From contig NC_061115.1 in NCBI RefSeq assembly GCF_002878395.1, forward strand, positions 158,151,160 through 158,215,159: 64,000 nt of DNA, read 5' to 3'. The DNA is from Capsicum annuum. Its lineage: Eukaryota > Streptophyta > Magnoliopsida > Solanales > Solanaceae. The notes below the pieces were generated by a model. It did no database searches and was not told the origin of the DNA. It saw only the letters and a program-made list of their open reading frames with translations. Positions 1 through 10,980 of the stretch are shown here, in pieces. The first letter of the stretch is position 1, and each line of letters starts with the position of its first letter. Position numbers and translations under genes: made by a program.

Positions 1-191
1 AGATAATACAAAACAAATACTAAAGAAACTAATACACATACTTATAATAAAGTGAATGTAGTTATATTAATTATCGATTTTTAGTCCCTAACAATTTGAT
101 TTTTGATTTAATCGATAAGAAAATACTCATAAAATAAAAAAAGTAATAACTAACATGAAAAGAAACTGAATCTTAGTTGCAACTAAAATTC

Positions 192-194
<3 letters not shown>

Positions 195-223
<29 letters not shown>
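195..223. repeat. (AT)n microsatellite
   Basis: Uninterrupted AT dinucleotide run of about 29 bases in non-coding DNA. Confidence 0.95.
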
Positions 224-225
<2 letters not shown>

Positions 226-968
226 GTAAAATAATAATTTAGCATAAACTTATTGGGTTAGCGGTTTACCCAATAACCCAGTAAAAAAAATCAAAATCGA
301 ATCAATAACCCAATAATTTTTTTTATAAAATCGTTAACCCTATAACGATAAATCAATAACATTTTTATCGGTTTAATTTTTATACGTCTCTAACTTAAAT
401 TGTAATTTCTTACTCCGTTAATTATACTAAGAACCTTATTTGTGCATGTGAGTCTCCTCAAAATCCTAATCGAAACACTAATTGGAAACTACTATGAAAC
501 ACTAACCGGAAAAAAATAATTTCATATTTTTAACACACCAAAAAATATAAATTTTTAGACAATAGTTTGCTTGATCGACGAAAATTCAACCATTCAATAT
601 TTTGGAGTAGAGAAAAATTGAAAAATATATTTTTGTAGAGAGAAATCGGATAATTAAGGTTAGAAAAGACTTATTTTTTAATATAGGATAAATATAAGGA
701 AAGTGGATGGTATTTATCCACGTGGCCAGCCACATCAACATTTTTTTCTACGTGTCTGCGCGTGTATTATATACAGTGGACTTCAGCAAAAAGGGGCCAT
801 GCGACGTACTAAAAGAACAAGTTCGAAGGGGTACTTAGGACTAGTAAAAGTTTAGGTGTACTATGAATAAAACTCGATAAGTTCAGGGGGGTAATGTATA
901 CTTCTCTCTATAAAGTGTTCAATACTAATCATTTATATATTGAAAATTTGAAATTAAATATCATGAAT

Positions 969-975
<7 letters not shown>

Positions 976-1005
<30 letters not shown>
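976..1005. repeat. (TA)n tract at the outer edge of the left inverted arm
   Basis: TA dinucleotide run followed by imperfect TAATA repeats that lead directly into the inverted arm starting at 1029. The other arm is bordered by a similar tract at 9012-9055, which suggests insertion into, or generation of, TA-rich DNA. Confidence 0.9.
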
Positions 1006-1011
<6 letters not shown>

Positions 1012-1028
1012 ATAATAATATATAATAC

Positions 1029-1455
1029 AATATATTAAAAGTGTGAAAATCCTTAGAAAAGTGAATTAAACATTTTGTCCTTCATTAAAAGTCTTTGCTT
1101 TAGAAAAAATCGTCGTTTTCACTATTTATTCCTAATATTTAAGAGTTAAAAATTAATTAAATATATTTAGGATAAAAAATTCTCCTTATTAGAAGATATC
1201 AAAATTTTTATATCTTTTTCTAATTTAAGAGTTGAAAATTAATTAAATATATTTATGGTAAAACCCTTGCTTATTAGAAGTCCTTTACTGACAACTGATA
1301 CTTTTTCTATTAGTTTAAAAATTCTTAATCAATTAAATTTGATTTTAAGAAGATTTAAAAAATCTAAAAATAAATATAAAATATTAGTGTAAGAAAAAAT
1401 TAAGAAGTTTTAGATTTTTAAATATTCTAAGTACGTAATAGAATGTAATCAATAA
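1029..1455 (+). repeat. Left inverted arm
   Basis: Counterpart of 8685-9022. It carries an internal tandem duplication of about 100 bp: AGTTAAAAATTAATTAAATA near 1145 recurs as AGTTGAAAATTAATTAAATA near 1230. The right arm lacks this duplication, which explains the extra length. Confidence 0.75.
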
Positions 1456-1649
1456 ATTTGTAAAGATTTGACTTTAAAAATAAGGAAAGATTTAAAAAAA
1501 AAACGTAACACAAATATGGTTCAAATTGATGTATCTCTCTTAGCATGTGGCAATAAAGAAAAGAGGTACGCAAACGCAAAAGTGATGATCCATCAACCAC
1601 TTAGAATTGAAAAACATATATGTGTATATGCTTATGTTTACATTATTAT

Positions 1650-1735
1650 ATTAAAGTGTGAAAGATTTTTGAAAAGTGATTTGAATTTGTACAATTTATT
1701 AAAAATCTTTGTAATAGATAAAATCATTTAATTTT
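1650..1735 (+). repeat. Partial extra copy of the arm terminus
   Basis: TATTAAAGTGTGAAAGATTT followed by GAAAAGTGATTTGAATTTGT and a motif near AATAGATAAAATCAT repeats the start of the left arm. It resembles the copy at 58855-58975 more than its neighbour at 1029, so it is probably an independent insertion end. Confidence 0.55.
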
Positions 1736-1790
1736 AAATAATCAAACGTTACACGTACAGTTAAACTATATATTAGATTGTTTGCGTTAG

Positions 1791-1806
1791 AAACTTTTAC
1801 GGGTCA
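1791..1806. repeat. LINE target-site duplication, left copy
   Basis: AAACTTTTACGGGTCA occurs here and again at 8336-8351, directly after the poly(A) tail. The match is perfect over 16 bp. Confidence 0.92.
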
Positions 1807-1909
1807 GACTTTTTTTAAAAGTAAAAAAAAACATGAAAGAGGCCTCTACATCCAACCTTGAGTCCAACGCCCAACCACCGTTGAACCACCAGATAAAGCT
1901 GAAGGTCAT

Positions 1910-4103
1910 ATGGCAATCAATTCCACCTCGAGAACATTGTATAGTGACATTGTTAAAAATAGCAATCTGCTATCTTCACCAGATAATCTACAGCACCAAG
2001 TGCTTGAGGCCACAAACGAACTAAAAAAGAAATCTGGCTTAGTGGTCCTCTTTCCAGAAGACAAACACTGGATCTATGCCTCATGGCAACACTCGGTAAT
2101 TATCAAGGTCGTGGCAAAGAGGATTAGCTATCAATATCTGAAATTTAAGATGGAAGATATATGGAAAATTCAGGCTGGAATAACACTAATAGATCTGGGA
2201 CTAGGGTTCTTCACGGTCAAATTCAATAGTGAAGATCAACAGAGAAAGACACTACAACAGGGGCCATGATTTGTCGCTGGAGCTTATGTATTAGTAAGGC
2301 GATGGGAACCGAAATTTGTTCCATCCGAATAAAAAATCCAGAGTACAGCTATCTGGTTGCGCTTACCCCAACTCCCAACGGAGTTCTACGATCTGGAAAT
2401 CCTGGAAAGAGTGGGCGGTGAAATCGAAGAGCTAGTTAAGTTTGATGCATGTACATCAGCCACCTTACGAGGGAGATATTCTAGGATTTGCATACAAGTC
2501 CCGATGGAATCCCAACTAATGAACTCCGTCAAAATCAAGAACCACACGCAGGAAATCCACTATGAAGGTGATGGGTTTTTGTGCAGAAATTATGGGTTTC
2601 TCGTACATGTAGCCACATCTTGCACTAGGGGAAGATTGCCCAACGATGACAGTCAGAACCAGGAGAAGCCGCAATCGCAACCTCAGGCTCCGACAGAAGG
2701 GCAACCCGAATGGAAAACAGTCACCTTCAAAAGAAACAGGATCGAAGAAGTTGGTGAACAATCACCATATTGCAGTTGCTTTGACCTCAGGTAAGTTTAC
2801 TGACCCCTAGGGTTCTAAGGGACGAAACCCCTCTTCAGGAGTTTCTTCAGCTAAGGAGGGGAAGGGAAAGGCGACGGCGCTGGAACCCTCCCTTGAAATG
2901 GGCCAGACCTCCCAACGAACCCTCTCAAACGATATGGGCTGGCTCACCCAGCCAAAATATAATTCCAATAAGTCGGGCTTTTTAAATATTATGCTTAATA
3001 AGTCGGCTTCACCAACAACCCTTGAGGCTGATAACCACAAGCCCAGTAAGGGCCCAATTGGGGTTGATAAAAAGAAGGGGACAAATAGGCGAGAACTATC
3101 ATATCAGACACAAAAACTGATACTGTTTCTCGATATATGAACCCTTCCCAACTCTCCAATACCAAGCCGTTGACACCGTCTTCTAGGAGCACGATTGACA
3201 CTAACTGTCAATCAGAAGACATGGATATGACCACTGGGGAGGATAAATTACAAGGTACTATCCCTTCCAACTAAAATTTCAACTCTTCATCCATCTCTCT
3301 AGTGAAACATGGAATCGAATAAATCCCCATGTACCTCCAAGGTGGACCCTATAACGGTCATCACTACCCCTCTAGCAGTGACACATCAACCAAAATTGTG
3401 GTTGGAAATGGAACTACTTGCATTGAACGAGCTTCAATTCAAAGTTCTGATCCAAAAATCTCTCTTACCTGGCCCAGGTAATCATGGAGGGACTGAGCCA
3501 AGGAATGCAGAGCTATGGGAACAATATATGGATGACTGCACTGCTGAAACTGACCCACCAAAACCTATTCACTCCCTTGAGTCTAAAGATGATGAACTCA
3601 GAAATAGCTTTGGTGACTCAATCACTACCATTCTTTCCCCAGAAATCTCTCAGAAATAGTTTTGCGCAAGCATATGCGGAACCCCAAAACCAGGAGGCAT
3701 ATTACCAAGCACCACAGGCCCCTCTCTTGACCTTAGAAGCCATAGAAAGGGAGAGAACAATAAAGGCCCTAAAAGAAAATAGCCTAGAACTAGAAAATAT
3801 CTTGTCATCTCTAAAGGTACCAAGAACAGAGGCAATCACTCTAAAAAGGTCAATACATCTCACATTCGAGGAACTTGTAAGCGAGTTGACAATTGTCCTT
3901 ATCTTACAGGGCCTCACAATGCTAGAACTAGAGATAGTCCCTCCAAGAAGGGCTATAAGGAACTTCTACAAGACCAAGATCTCACTATTATCTAGGAAGA
4001 GGAAAAGGGTAGAGAAGACTACCCTGACCAACCAACCCTGGAAGGAGAAGGGAATCATGATGGACTCTCCACCCACACTGACCCCACTAATGAACTGCAT
4101 AAT
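1910..4103 (+). pseudogene. LINE ORF1 (gag-like, DUF4283 plus zinc knuckle), broken
   Basis: From the ATG at 1910 the reading gives MAINSTSRTLYSDIV, then SWQHSVIIKVVAKRISY and a short basic stretch typical of the DUF4283 RNA-binding domain of plant LINE ORF1 proteins. An in-frame stop (TGA at 2267) interrupts it, and the reading resumes through AIWLRLPQLPTEFYDLE (another frame from about 2345) and DACTSATLRGRYSRICI. At about 2575-2625 the expected CCHC knuckle reads CRNYGFLVHVATSC, which keeps the spacing but has lost its second Cys (now Tyr). The tail from 3300 to 4100 is low-complexity, basic and full of stops. The normal role is RNA binding and ribonucleoprotein formation. Confidence 0.85.
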
Positions 4104-7100
4104 ATGAAACACTAGAGGGGCTCACAATGCTGAGTTTAAGAGGCACTGTAAAGCCATAGTGGATCTGCATAAGCCTTCAATCCTTTCCCTTCTTGAAACT
4201 AGAATGTCTGACCATAACAGTCTCACTGAGGACATGGGTTTTTCCAAAAAAATTTAGTACCCTGCTGTCAGAAACTCTGGGGGACTTGTCATTATGTGGA
4301 ATGAGGACCACCTTACCATCAACGATATTAACATCTCTCCCTAGGGGATTCATGTGACTGTCCAGGTAAACAACCCCCCTTGTTCCTACCTTTTTAATGC
4401 TATCTATGCTAGCAATAGATTTGAAGATAGGAAGAACCTTTGGACTCAGCTAATCTCCTTTGCTGATGCTATTAAGTATCATCCTAACAATGCTTGGCTA
4501 GTCGGAGGTGACTTTAATGAAGTCCTTAGGGCTTTAGAAAAGTTTGGGGGGAACAGTATTAATTATAGCTGGTCTAACCTTTTTTAGGATTGCATCAACC
4601 AGAGTGACCTTATTGATCTTGGTTATAAGGGTAGCAGATATACTTGGACTAACAAAATATACAAGAAGAGAAATACTCTAATCTTATAAAGACTTGATAG
4701 GTACCTAACTAACAACTCCATGATCAAGCTGTTCCCTGAGGTTTCTATTACTCACTTACCTAGAACCCGCTCTGATCATTTTTCTCTACTCATCAACTTA
4801 GTCAAGAATAAGCTCATCACCTTTAAGCCCTTCAGAATGGAGACTATGTGGTATTTTCACCCCTCTTTTGGCTATATGGTCACCAACTCCTTTGGCAATA
4901 ACTTAAACCTGACTAGTGCCACTGCCCACTTTGAGATACACATCTACAAGTGGAATAAAGAGACCTTTGGGAATATTTTCCATAGGAAGAATAGAATTCT
5001 TGCTAGATTAGCTGGGATCCAAAGCTCTAATGTTTATCCTTATAGTCTTTTCCTCCAGGAGGTTAAACTTAGACTCAATAAGGAGTATAGTGCTATCCTT
5101 AGTCAGGAACAAGAGTTCTGGAGACTAAAATATAGAATTAGTTAGCTCACTGAAGGGGATAGTAATACCACTTTTTCCATATTTCTACCCTGAATAGGGG
5201 AAGAAGAAATAGATTAACTCTTCAAGATGACCTGGGTAACTGAAACTTCACTCAGGCTGAGGTTATGTACATCATTACTCTCTTCTACTCCAAGTTATAC
5301 TCCACAGAACACTCTTCCTCCCCCTTCGTTGTCAGAATAATCCCTCATGCTCGGGCTCTATTAAGGCCTCTGACCATCCCCACCTTGAGGACATCCCTGA
5401 GCTTGCAAAGATCAAATCTGTTGTCTTTTTCTTCAAGCCCATGAAGGCCCCTAGGCCTGATGAAATTTACCCTCTCCTATACCAAAAATACTGGGACACC
5501 TTTAGTACTCCAATTATTAATTTCTGCCAAAAAACTTTTTCCACTGGTATCATGGAACTTGTTGTTAACAACACCTACCTTGCTTGATTCCCAAATTCCC
5601 CAATGCCACCACTCTCAAGAACTTTAGACCTATTGGCCTTTGCAGTACTCAATACAAGATCATCACTAAGATTCTAGCCAATAGATTGAAACCCTTCCTG
5701 GCAGACATCATCAGCCCTTCTCAGTCAAGCTTCTTAGCCAACAGAAGAGTTTTTGATAATGACATCATAGTCCAGGAGTACATCACCCATTTCTCCAGAA
5801 TGAAAGGTAAAAAGGCCAATATATTTCTCAAAATCTAGAAAAGGCCTTTGATAGGATAGAATGGTCCTTCATTAGGCAGGCTATGCAGTTCTTCAACATT
5901 CCTCCAAAAATGGTTAAGCTCATCATGTCCTGTATCTCTTACTCTACCATCTTCATTCTGGTCAATGGTAGTAGAACTGATGCTTTCACTCCAACTAGGG
6001 AAATTTGGCAATGAGACCCAATCTCTCCCTACATCTTTATTATGTGTATGGAGCTTCTGTCTAGAAGGATTGATTACGAGGTTGATACCCTCAAATGGAC
6101 TCCCATCTCCATCATCAAATCAAGACCCAAAAACTCACACCTTTTCTTTGCTGATGACCTTACCCTCTTTGCTCAAGCAGATGAGAGAAACTGCTTAACC
6201 ATCACCAATACTCTGAACAACTTTAGCTAACTCTGGAAAAAGAATTAATCACTCTAAGTCCAAAGTGCTCTTCTCCAATAACTGCTCTACTGAGGATAGT
6301 GACACCATTGCCTCCAACCTCAACATCAAAAATAGGGAAGAATTTGGGAAGTACCTTGGCTTTCCCATCTTCCATCAAGCTCCTATAGCCACTGACTTTT
6401 AGTTCATTCTTGACAGATTGAACACCAAACTGGGGGGCTGGAAAACTAACTTTCTTAACATGGCTGGGAGAACAATCTTGGCCAAGGCCCCCCTGAATAG
6501 CATTTCCACCCATATCATACAGCACAAAGCCATCCCATCTAAAATTCTTAAACTCATTGATAGAACCCAAAGGAGCTTCATCTAGGGTTCTATTAATGGA
6601 AAAAAAAGATGCACCTTATTTCCTGGGACACTATTTTTCTCCCAAAAAAGAGGGTGGCTTGGGCATACAGAAAGCTAAAACCAAAAATGGTGCAATACTT
6701 ATGAGCCTTGCTTGGAGATTCAATAGAAACCCTGATAACCTTTGGGTTAGAGTCTTAAAATCTAAGTTCAACTAGGACGGCTGGAAGTGCCCTCCCAATG
6801 CTTCTGCTACTTGGAGGAATATTTTCAAGGGCTGGAATCAATGCAAGAAAGCCAGTACCTGGTCAGTCAGAAATGGGAGGGACATTAACTTCTGGATGGA
6901 TAAATGGATCCCTAACATGCAAGTCATTAGGGACATGGTTCAGGGACTCATCTCCACAAAAGAGGAGAATACCAAACTCTCTGATGTTTGGTCCAATGAA
7001 TGTTGGAATTTTGATAGTGTTTCTCTTCATATCACTCCTAATGTTAGGTCTGACATCATCAACTCTTTCTTTCCTAATAAAAGAATTGATAAAGATACCC

Positions 7101-8263
7101 CTTCTTGGAGCCTGAACAGTAGAGGTTTCTTCACTAGCAACACTGCCTATCAATTCCTGGCTAATAGGAAAATGGACCACACTGCTACCACCACTGATAG
7201 AACTTGTCTTTGGAAAATACCCACATCAAATAAAATAAAACATTTTCTTTGGCTTCTCCACCACCTTAGGCTACCGACCAATCTCCAACTATCCAAAATG
7301 GACTTGCCTTTATCCCCTAATTTCTATCTCTGCAATGGTATGCATGAACACATCAATCACCTATTCTTTGAGTGCCCCTTTGCTCAACACTTCTGGAATG
7401 AGATGCTCCAACATGATGGAGGCAGCTCCCCTATCAATATGAACGATCTATACCCTTCTCAATGGCTTCGCACTTGGATTGTCTTCAATCATAAGGCCTT
7501 TAACTCCCACATCCTCTGGTCTGAGATTCTTCCATATTGCTTATGAAACATCTGGTGTGCCAGGAATCACAACGTGTTTAATAACACAAAAGTCAAGCCT
7601 TCCTTCAAGTTAGCCTATGCTGAAACCATGAAATATAAACTCCTAGCCTCTAATAGTCAGTACTTAAGGAGGAAGTCCACCATTGAGGTCAGTTGGTAAC
7701 CTCCCTAATCTGGAAGGTTTAAGCTTAACATAGACGGTTCCTGCCTTGGAAACCCTAGAAAGGGGGGATAGGGGGTGTAATTAGAAATCATAATGGGGAA
7801 TGGATCCTTGGCTTCATAAAATTTTTTTCACACAGCTACAAATAATCAGATGGAGCTAATGGTGCTCTTGGAGGGTCTAACTATAGCTGAAGAAAAACAC
7901 CTATTACCGATTGAAATTGATACTGATTCAGTGAAAGTGATCAAAATGCTATAAAATGGTAACATGATGTATAATGGTATTGTTCATGCATGCAGGTCTA
8001 AGCTAAGGAAGCTGAGATGTCCAGCGGTTAGCCATATCTATCGAGAGCAAAATGGAGTCGCAGATGCACTAGCCAAACACGACGCACAAGCCACAATTTT
8101 TAAATAAGCTGATCTTTTGCTAGTTCCTCCGATGTATGCCAGGCAGAACCTACAGGCAGACATCTTAGGAACTACCTATCTAAGAATAGTTAGGAATCTT
8201 AGTGACGCACAACCTACAATGTGCCAATATGTAACTTCCATTGTTGATTTTGATCCAGATTGA
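4104..8263 (+). pseudogene. LINE ORF2 (endonuclease, RT, zf-RVT, RNase H), broken
   Basis: Endonuclease domain, about 4130-4810: the motifs LLETR (4193-4207), GGDFNE (near 4505) and TRSDHFSLL (near 4770) carry the expected catalytic Glu, Asp/Asn and Ser-Asp-His. Reverse transcriptase, about 5584-6600: NFRPIGLCSTQYKIITKILA and PSQSSFLANR are classic L1 RT blocks, and FADDL (about 6148) is the catalytic box. The zf-RVT domain, about 6896-7440, shows PTSNKIKHFLWLLHHLRLPT then a C-x-H-H-C pattern ending ECPFAQHFW. RNase H, about 7715-8100: FKLNIDGSCLGN, IEIDTDS and GVADALAKH. At least ten stops or frameshifts interrupt it. The protein would have performed target-primed reverse transcription in the nucleus. 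Confidence 0.92.
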
Positions 8264-8335
8264 TGGCTTTTGGATGTGTCTTGTAAAACTTATGCTACTA
8301 TTATGAAATGAATTCCTCTGTTAACCAAAAAAAAA

Positions 8336-8351
8336 AAACTTTTACGGGTCA
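8336..8351. repeat. LINE target-site duplication, right copy
   Basis: Perfect copy of 1791-1806. Its first three A merge with the poly(A) tail. Confidence 0.92.
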
Positions 8352-8500
8352 TTTGGTTTTGAAGATAAATTATGAGTCTAATATATATATATATATATAA
8401 CTGTCAAATTTTTTTTTGTTTGGAAGAATCAAATTAGATTGTATGCTTTAGAAACTTTTAGGGGTCATTTGATTTTAAAGGTAAATTATGATGGAATTAG
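8341..8500. repeat. Duplicated MITE-like motif around the LINE target
   Basis: The pre-insertion target (TTAGAAACTTTTACGGGTCA joined to TTTGGTTTTGAAGATAAATT) recurs downstream at about 8430-8500 as TTAGAAACTTTTAGGGGTCA then TTTGATTTTAAAGGTAAATT. Similar motifs (GTTTGGTTTGAAAATAAAGTT, GGAATTAATTAT) appear near 58500. This is a dispersed plant repeat type, probably a MITE end. An (AT)n run lies at 8381-8399. Confidence 0.6.
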
Positions 8501-8684
8501 TTATCTAAGTTATTTGTTATTACTCATTAACGTCTAATAGATTTCAAATTATGACAGTAAAAGGACCCTATACTAAAAGCCATAGAAAGAAGTCCATAAA
8601 TATTCGGGCCGAAAAAAAGTACATAAATATTTGAAAAATAATTAAATTTTAAAATATAAGAATCTTTTCTTTTAATTTTTTTTT

Positions 8685-9006
8685 ATAATTACAACGTACT
8701 TAAAAATTTTAAAATTTGGTATTTCTTAAATTTTTCTTATTCTAGTGCTTTTATATTTATTTTTGAATTTTTTAAATCTTTTTAAAATCAAATTTAGTTG
8801 ATTTATAATTCTTAAGCTAATGAAAAAGTATTAATTGTCATTAATTCTGATGATTTCTAGTAAGAAAAGACTTTATCATAAATATATTTAATTAATTTTT
8901 AACTCTTAAATATAAGAAAAAATGAGTGAAAAGACGATTTTGTTTAAAGCGAAAATTTTTAATAAAAGGCAAAAAGTTCAAATAACATTTTCAAGACCCT
9001 TCACAC

Positions 9007-9022
<16 letters not shown>
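8685..9022 (-). repeat. Right inverted arm
   Basis: Reverse complement of 1029-1455, ending ACCCTTCACACTTTTAATAT next to a (TA)n tract. Its outermost bases are the complement of the left end ATTAAAAGTGTGA. Confidence 0.75.
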
Positions 9023-9059
<37 letters not shown>

Positions 9060-9180
9060 TCTATAGATATAGATATAAATTATAGATAAATTATAGATAT
9101 AGATATAGATATAGATTATAGATATAGATATAGTTTTATAGATGTAAATTATAGATATAAAAAAGATATAGATTAATAAA
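9012..9180. repeat. (TA)n followed by degenerate (TATAGA)n
   Basis: TA run from 9012 to 9055, then about 120 bp built from TATAGA and ATTATAGA units. A similar TAGATA run borders the related repeat terminus at 58401, so these arms repeatedly end at simple-sequence DNA. Confidence 0.9.
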
Positions 9181-9719
9181 TGCGTGATATTTTTATTTCT
9201 AACTAATGGATCTCGTCAGATTAAATAAATTAATATGAAACCTATTAGTAGTGAGAATACCTTAAACATAAATAAATAAATAAATAAAATATATTAATTT
9301 TATTCACTGCAATAATTATTGTACAATATTAGCTCCAGATTTGTCTTATATCTTTTTAGTCTTGTCTTAACAAGTTATATTTTTCTTATATCATTATTAA
9401 TATTATCTGTGTTTTAATTGTTAATCTTAAGAATATTTTTCTTCCAAATATATTGAAAAGATCTCGTCTGGCGGCTATAGCAGCTGGGCAGACATGATTC
9501 GAAAGGAAGCTGCCCAAAAAGTCCTTTTCTCATTATGGGACAAAGGCGTAATAGTGCTCGAACGTGTCTCGCAATCATCTTCGAATATTCGTTTATTATA
9601 TTTATAATTTTGTAATTCGTTTAATATATTTATAATTTTTTAACATAAATTACTACTATGTCGAAATGCGGTAAAACAGTCACCTCTTTGTCGATGTAAC
9701 TACTCGCTCAGTAATTTTA
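9181..9719. other. AT-rich spacer, no gene seen
   Basis: A short GC-richer stretch at about 9465-9555 gives no recognisable protein in any frame. The rest is AT-rich and stop-rich. Confidence 0.5.
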
Positions 9720-10980
9720 AAATATTATTTCTAATTAATTATACGATATTAATTATGCGGTAATTTTACGATATTATTTCTAATTAATTATTATATAAAA
9801 TCTATGTATTAAAAGATTAATAATATTTAATAAAAAATAAAATAAATATTTATGTCATGTCTGCTTCAGTCGTTTCAACCGCACGTGTTCGTCAACATAT
9901 CGACTTGTTTCGTGATTTTATTATATCACTCCTATTTAATTATTTTATATCATTTACGCATTAGAAAATTAATAATATTTAATAAAAAAGTTAAAATAAA
10001 ATTTATGACATGTCTGCTTTAACTGTTTCAATCGTACGTATGCTGCGGAAAAGCAAACACCTCTTTATCGATGTTTCTGCTTGTTCCCTAATTAATTATT
10101 ATATGTCATTTACGTATTAGAAAATTAATAATATTTAACAAAAAAAATAAAATAAACATTTAGACATGTCTGCTTCAGTTATTTCAACTGTACGTGTTTG
10201 TCGACATGCTTGGTTACTCCGTGATTTTACTATATCGCCCCTAATTAATTATTATATGTCTTTTATGTATTAAAAAATTAATAATATTTAATAATAAAAA
10301 TAAAATAGACATTTATGACATATCTGATTCATCTGTTTCGACCATAATTTTACAATATCACCCAGAATAAATTATTATAAGTCATTTAAGTATTAAAAAA
10401 ATAATAATATTTAACAACAAAAGTAAAATAAACATAAAATCATAAATTAACTCTTGATGTTTTAAATTAACTTGACATCATATAAGGTCCACTTATTCAT
10501 GATTATTTTTTTATAGAAATTTTGTTATATCACTTCTAATTAGTTATTACGAGTCATTTATGACATATCTGTTTTGTCACTTCAACCGTGATATATGGTT
10601 AACTCTTACGTATTAGAAAATTAATCATGTTTGATTAAAAAAAATAAAATAGACATTTATGAAATTTCTGTTTCAACTGCTTCAATTGTAATTTTACTGT
10701 ATCACCCCTAATTAATTATTGTAAGTCATTTAAGTATTAAAAAATTAATAATATTAAATAAAAAAGTAAAATAGACATAAAATGATAAATTAATTATTGA
10801 TGTTTTGAATTAACTTGACATCTTATATGAGACCCAATTAAAAAATTTTCACAAATATTTTTTATAGCAATTTTGTTATATCACTTCTAATAAGTTATTA
10901 TGAGCCATTTAATACATGTCTATTTCGCTATTTCAATCGTGATATTTGGTTGATTCTTGAAATTATATCAGTGCTATTTA
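9720..10980. repeat. Degenerate tandem array, unit about 153 bp
   Basis: The motif ATTAGAAAATTAATAATATT starts, with small variants, at 9808, 9960, 10116, 10269, 10392, 10612 and 10736. The first spacings are 152, 156 and 153 bp, followed by irregular 123, 220 and 124 bp steps. Other landmarks repeat in phase: GACATGTCTGCTTCAGT, TTTCAACCG and TATCACCCCTAATTAATTAT. A larger duplication (GATGTTTTAAATTAACTTGA near 10457, and GATGTTTTGAATTAACTTGA near 10799) adds a higher-order unit of about 343 bp. It is an old satellite-like array of unknown function. Confidence 0.8.

Larger units (their letters stand above)
1..1028. other. AT-rich intergenic DNA with repeat relics
   Basis: I see no coding region. 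Around 245-370 there are inverted-looking runs based on TTGGGTTA and ACCCAATAA, of the kind found in hAT-type non-autonomous ends, but no boundaries can be set. Around 690-910 a GC-richer block containing CCACGTGGC and AAGTTCAGGGGGGTA resembles the end of a dispersed plant repeat. Confidence 0.5.
1807..8338 (+). mobile_element. L1-type LINE (plant non-LTR retrotransposon)
   Basis: A 6.5-kb element flanked by a perfect 16-bp target-site duplication and ending in a run of 12 A. In order it holds a gag-like ORF1 (DUF4283-type domain and degenerate zinc knuckle), an AP-type endonuclease, a reverse transcriptase with an F-A-D-D box, a zf-RVT domain and an RNase H-like domain. This is the usual layout of plant L1 elements with a C-terminal RNase H. 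All reading frames carry stops and frameshifts, so it is dead, but its ends are intact and it may be full length. Confidence 0.95.
1029..9022. mobile_element. Non-autonomous element with long inverted ends, split by a LINE
   Basis: The sequence from 1029 (ATTAAAAGTGTGAAAA...) to about 1455 is matched by the reverse complement of 8685-9022 at roughly 80 percent identity by eye. Shared landmarks run in the same order: TTAAAAGTGTGA, TTAAGAGTTAAAAATTAATT and AAATTTGATTTTAA. Without the LINE the element would be about 1.4 kb. No transposase is visible. The long arms and lack of coding capacity suggest a foldback or Mutator-like non-autonomous element, but the superfamily is not proven. Confidence 0.6.

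Noticed and set aside
9720..10980. Regularly spaced repeats that might suggest a CRISPR-like array
   Set aside because: The repeats are long, degenerate and continuous with the spacers, and the setting is plant nuclear DNA. This is a tandem satellite-like array.
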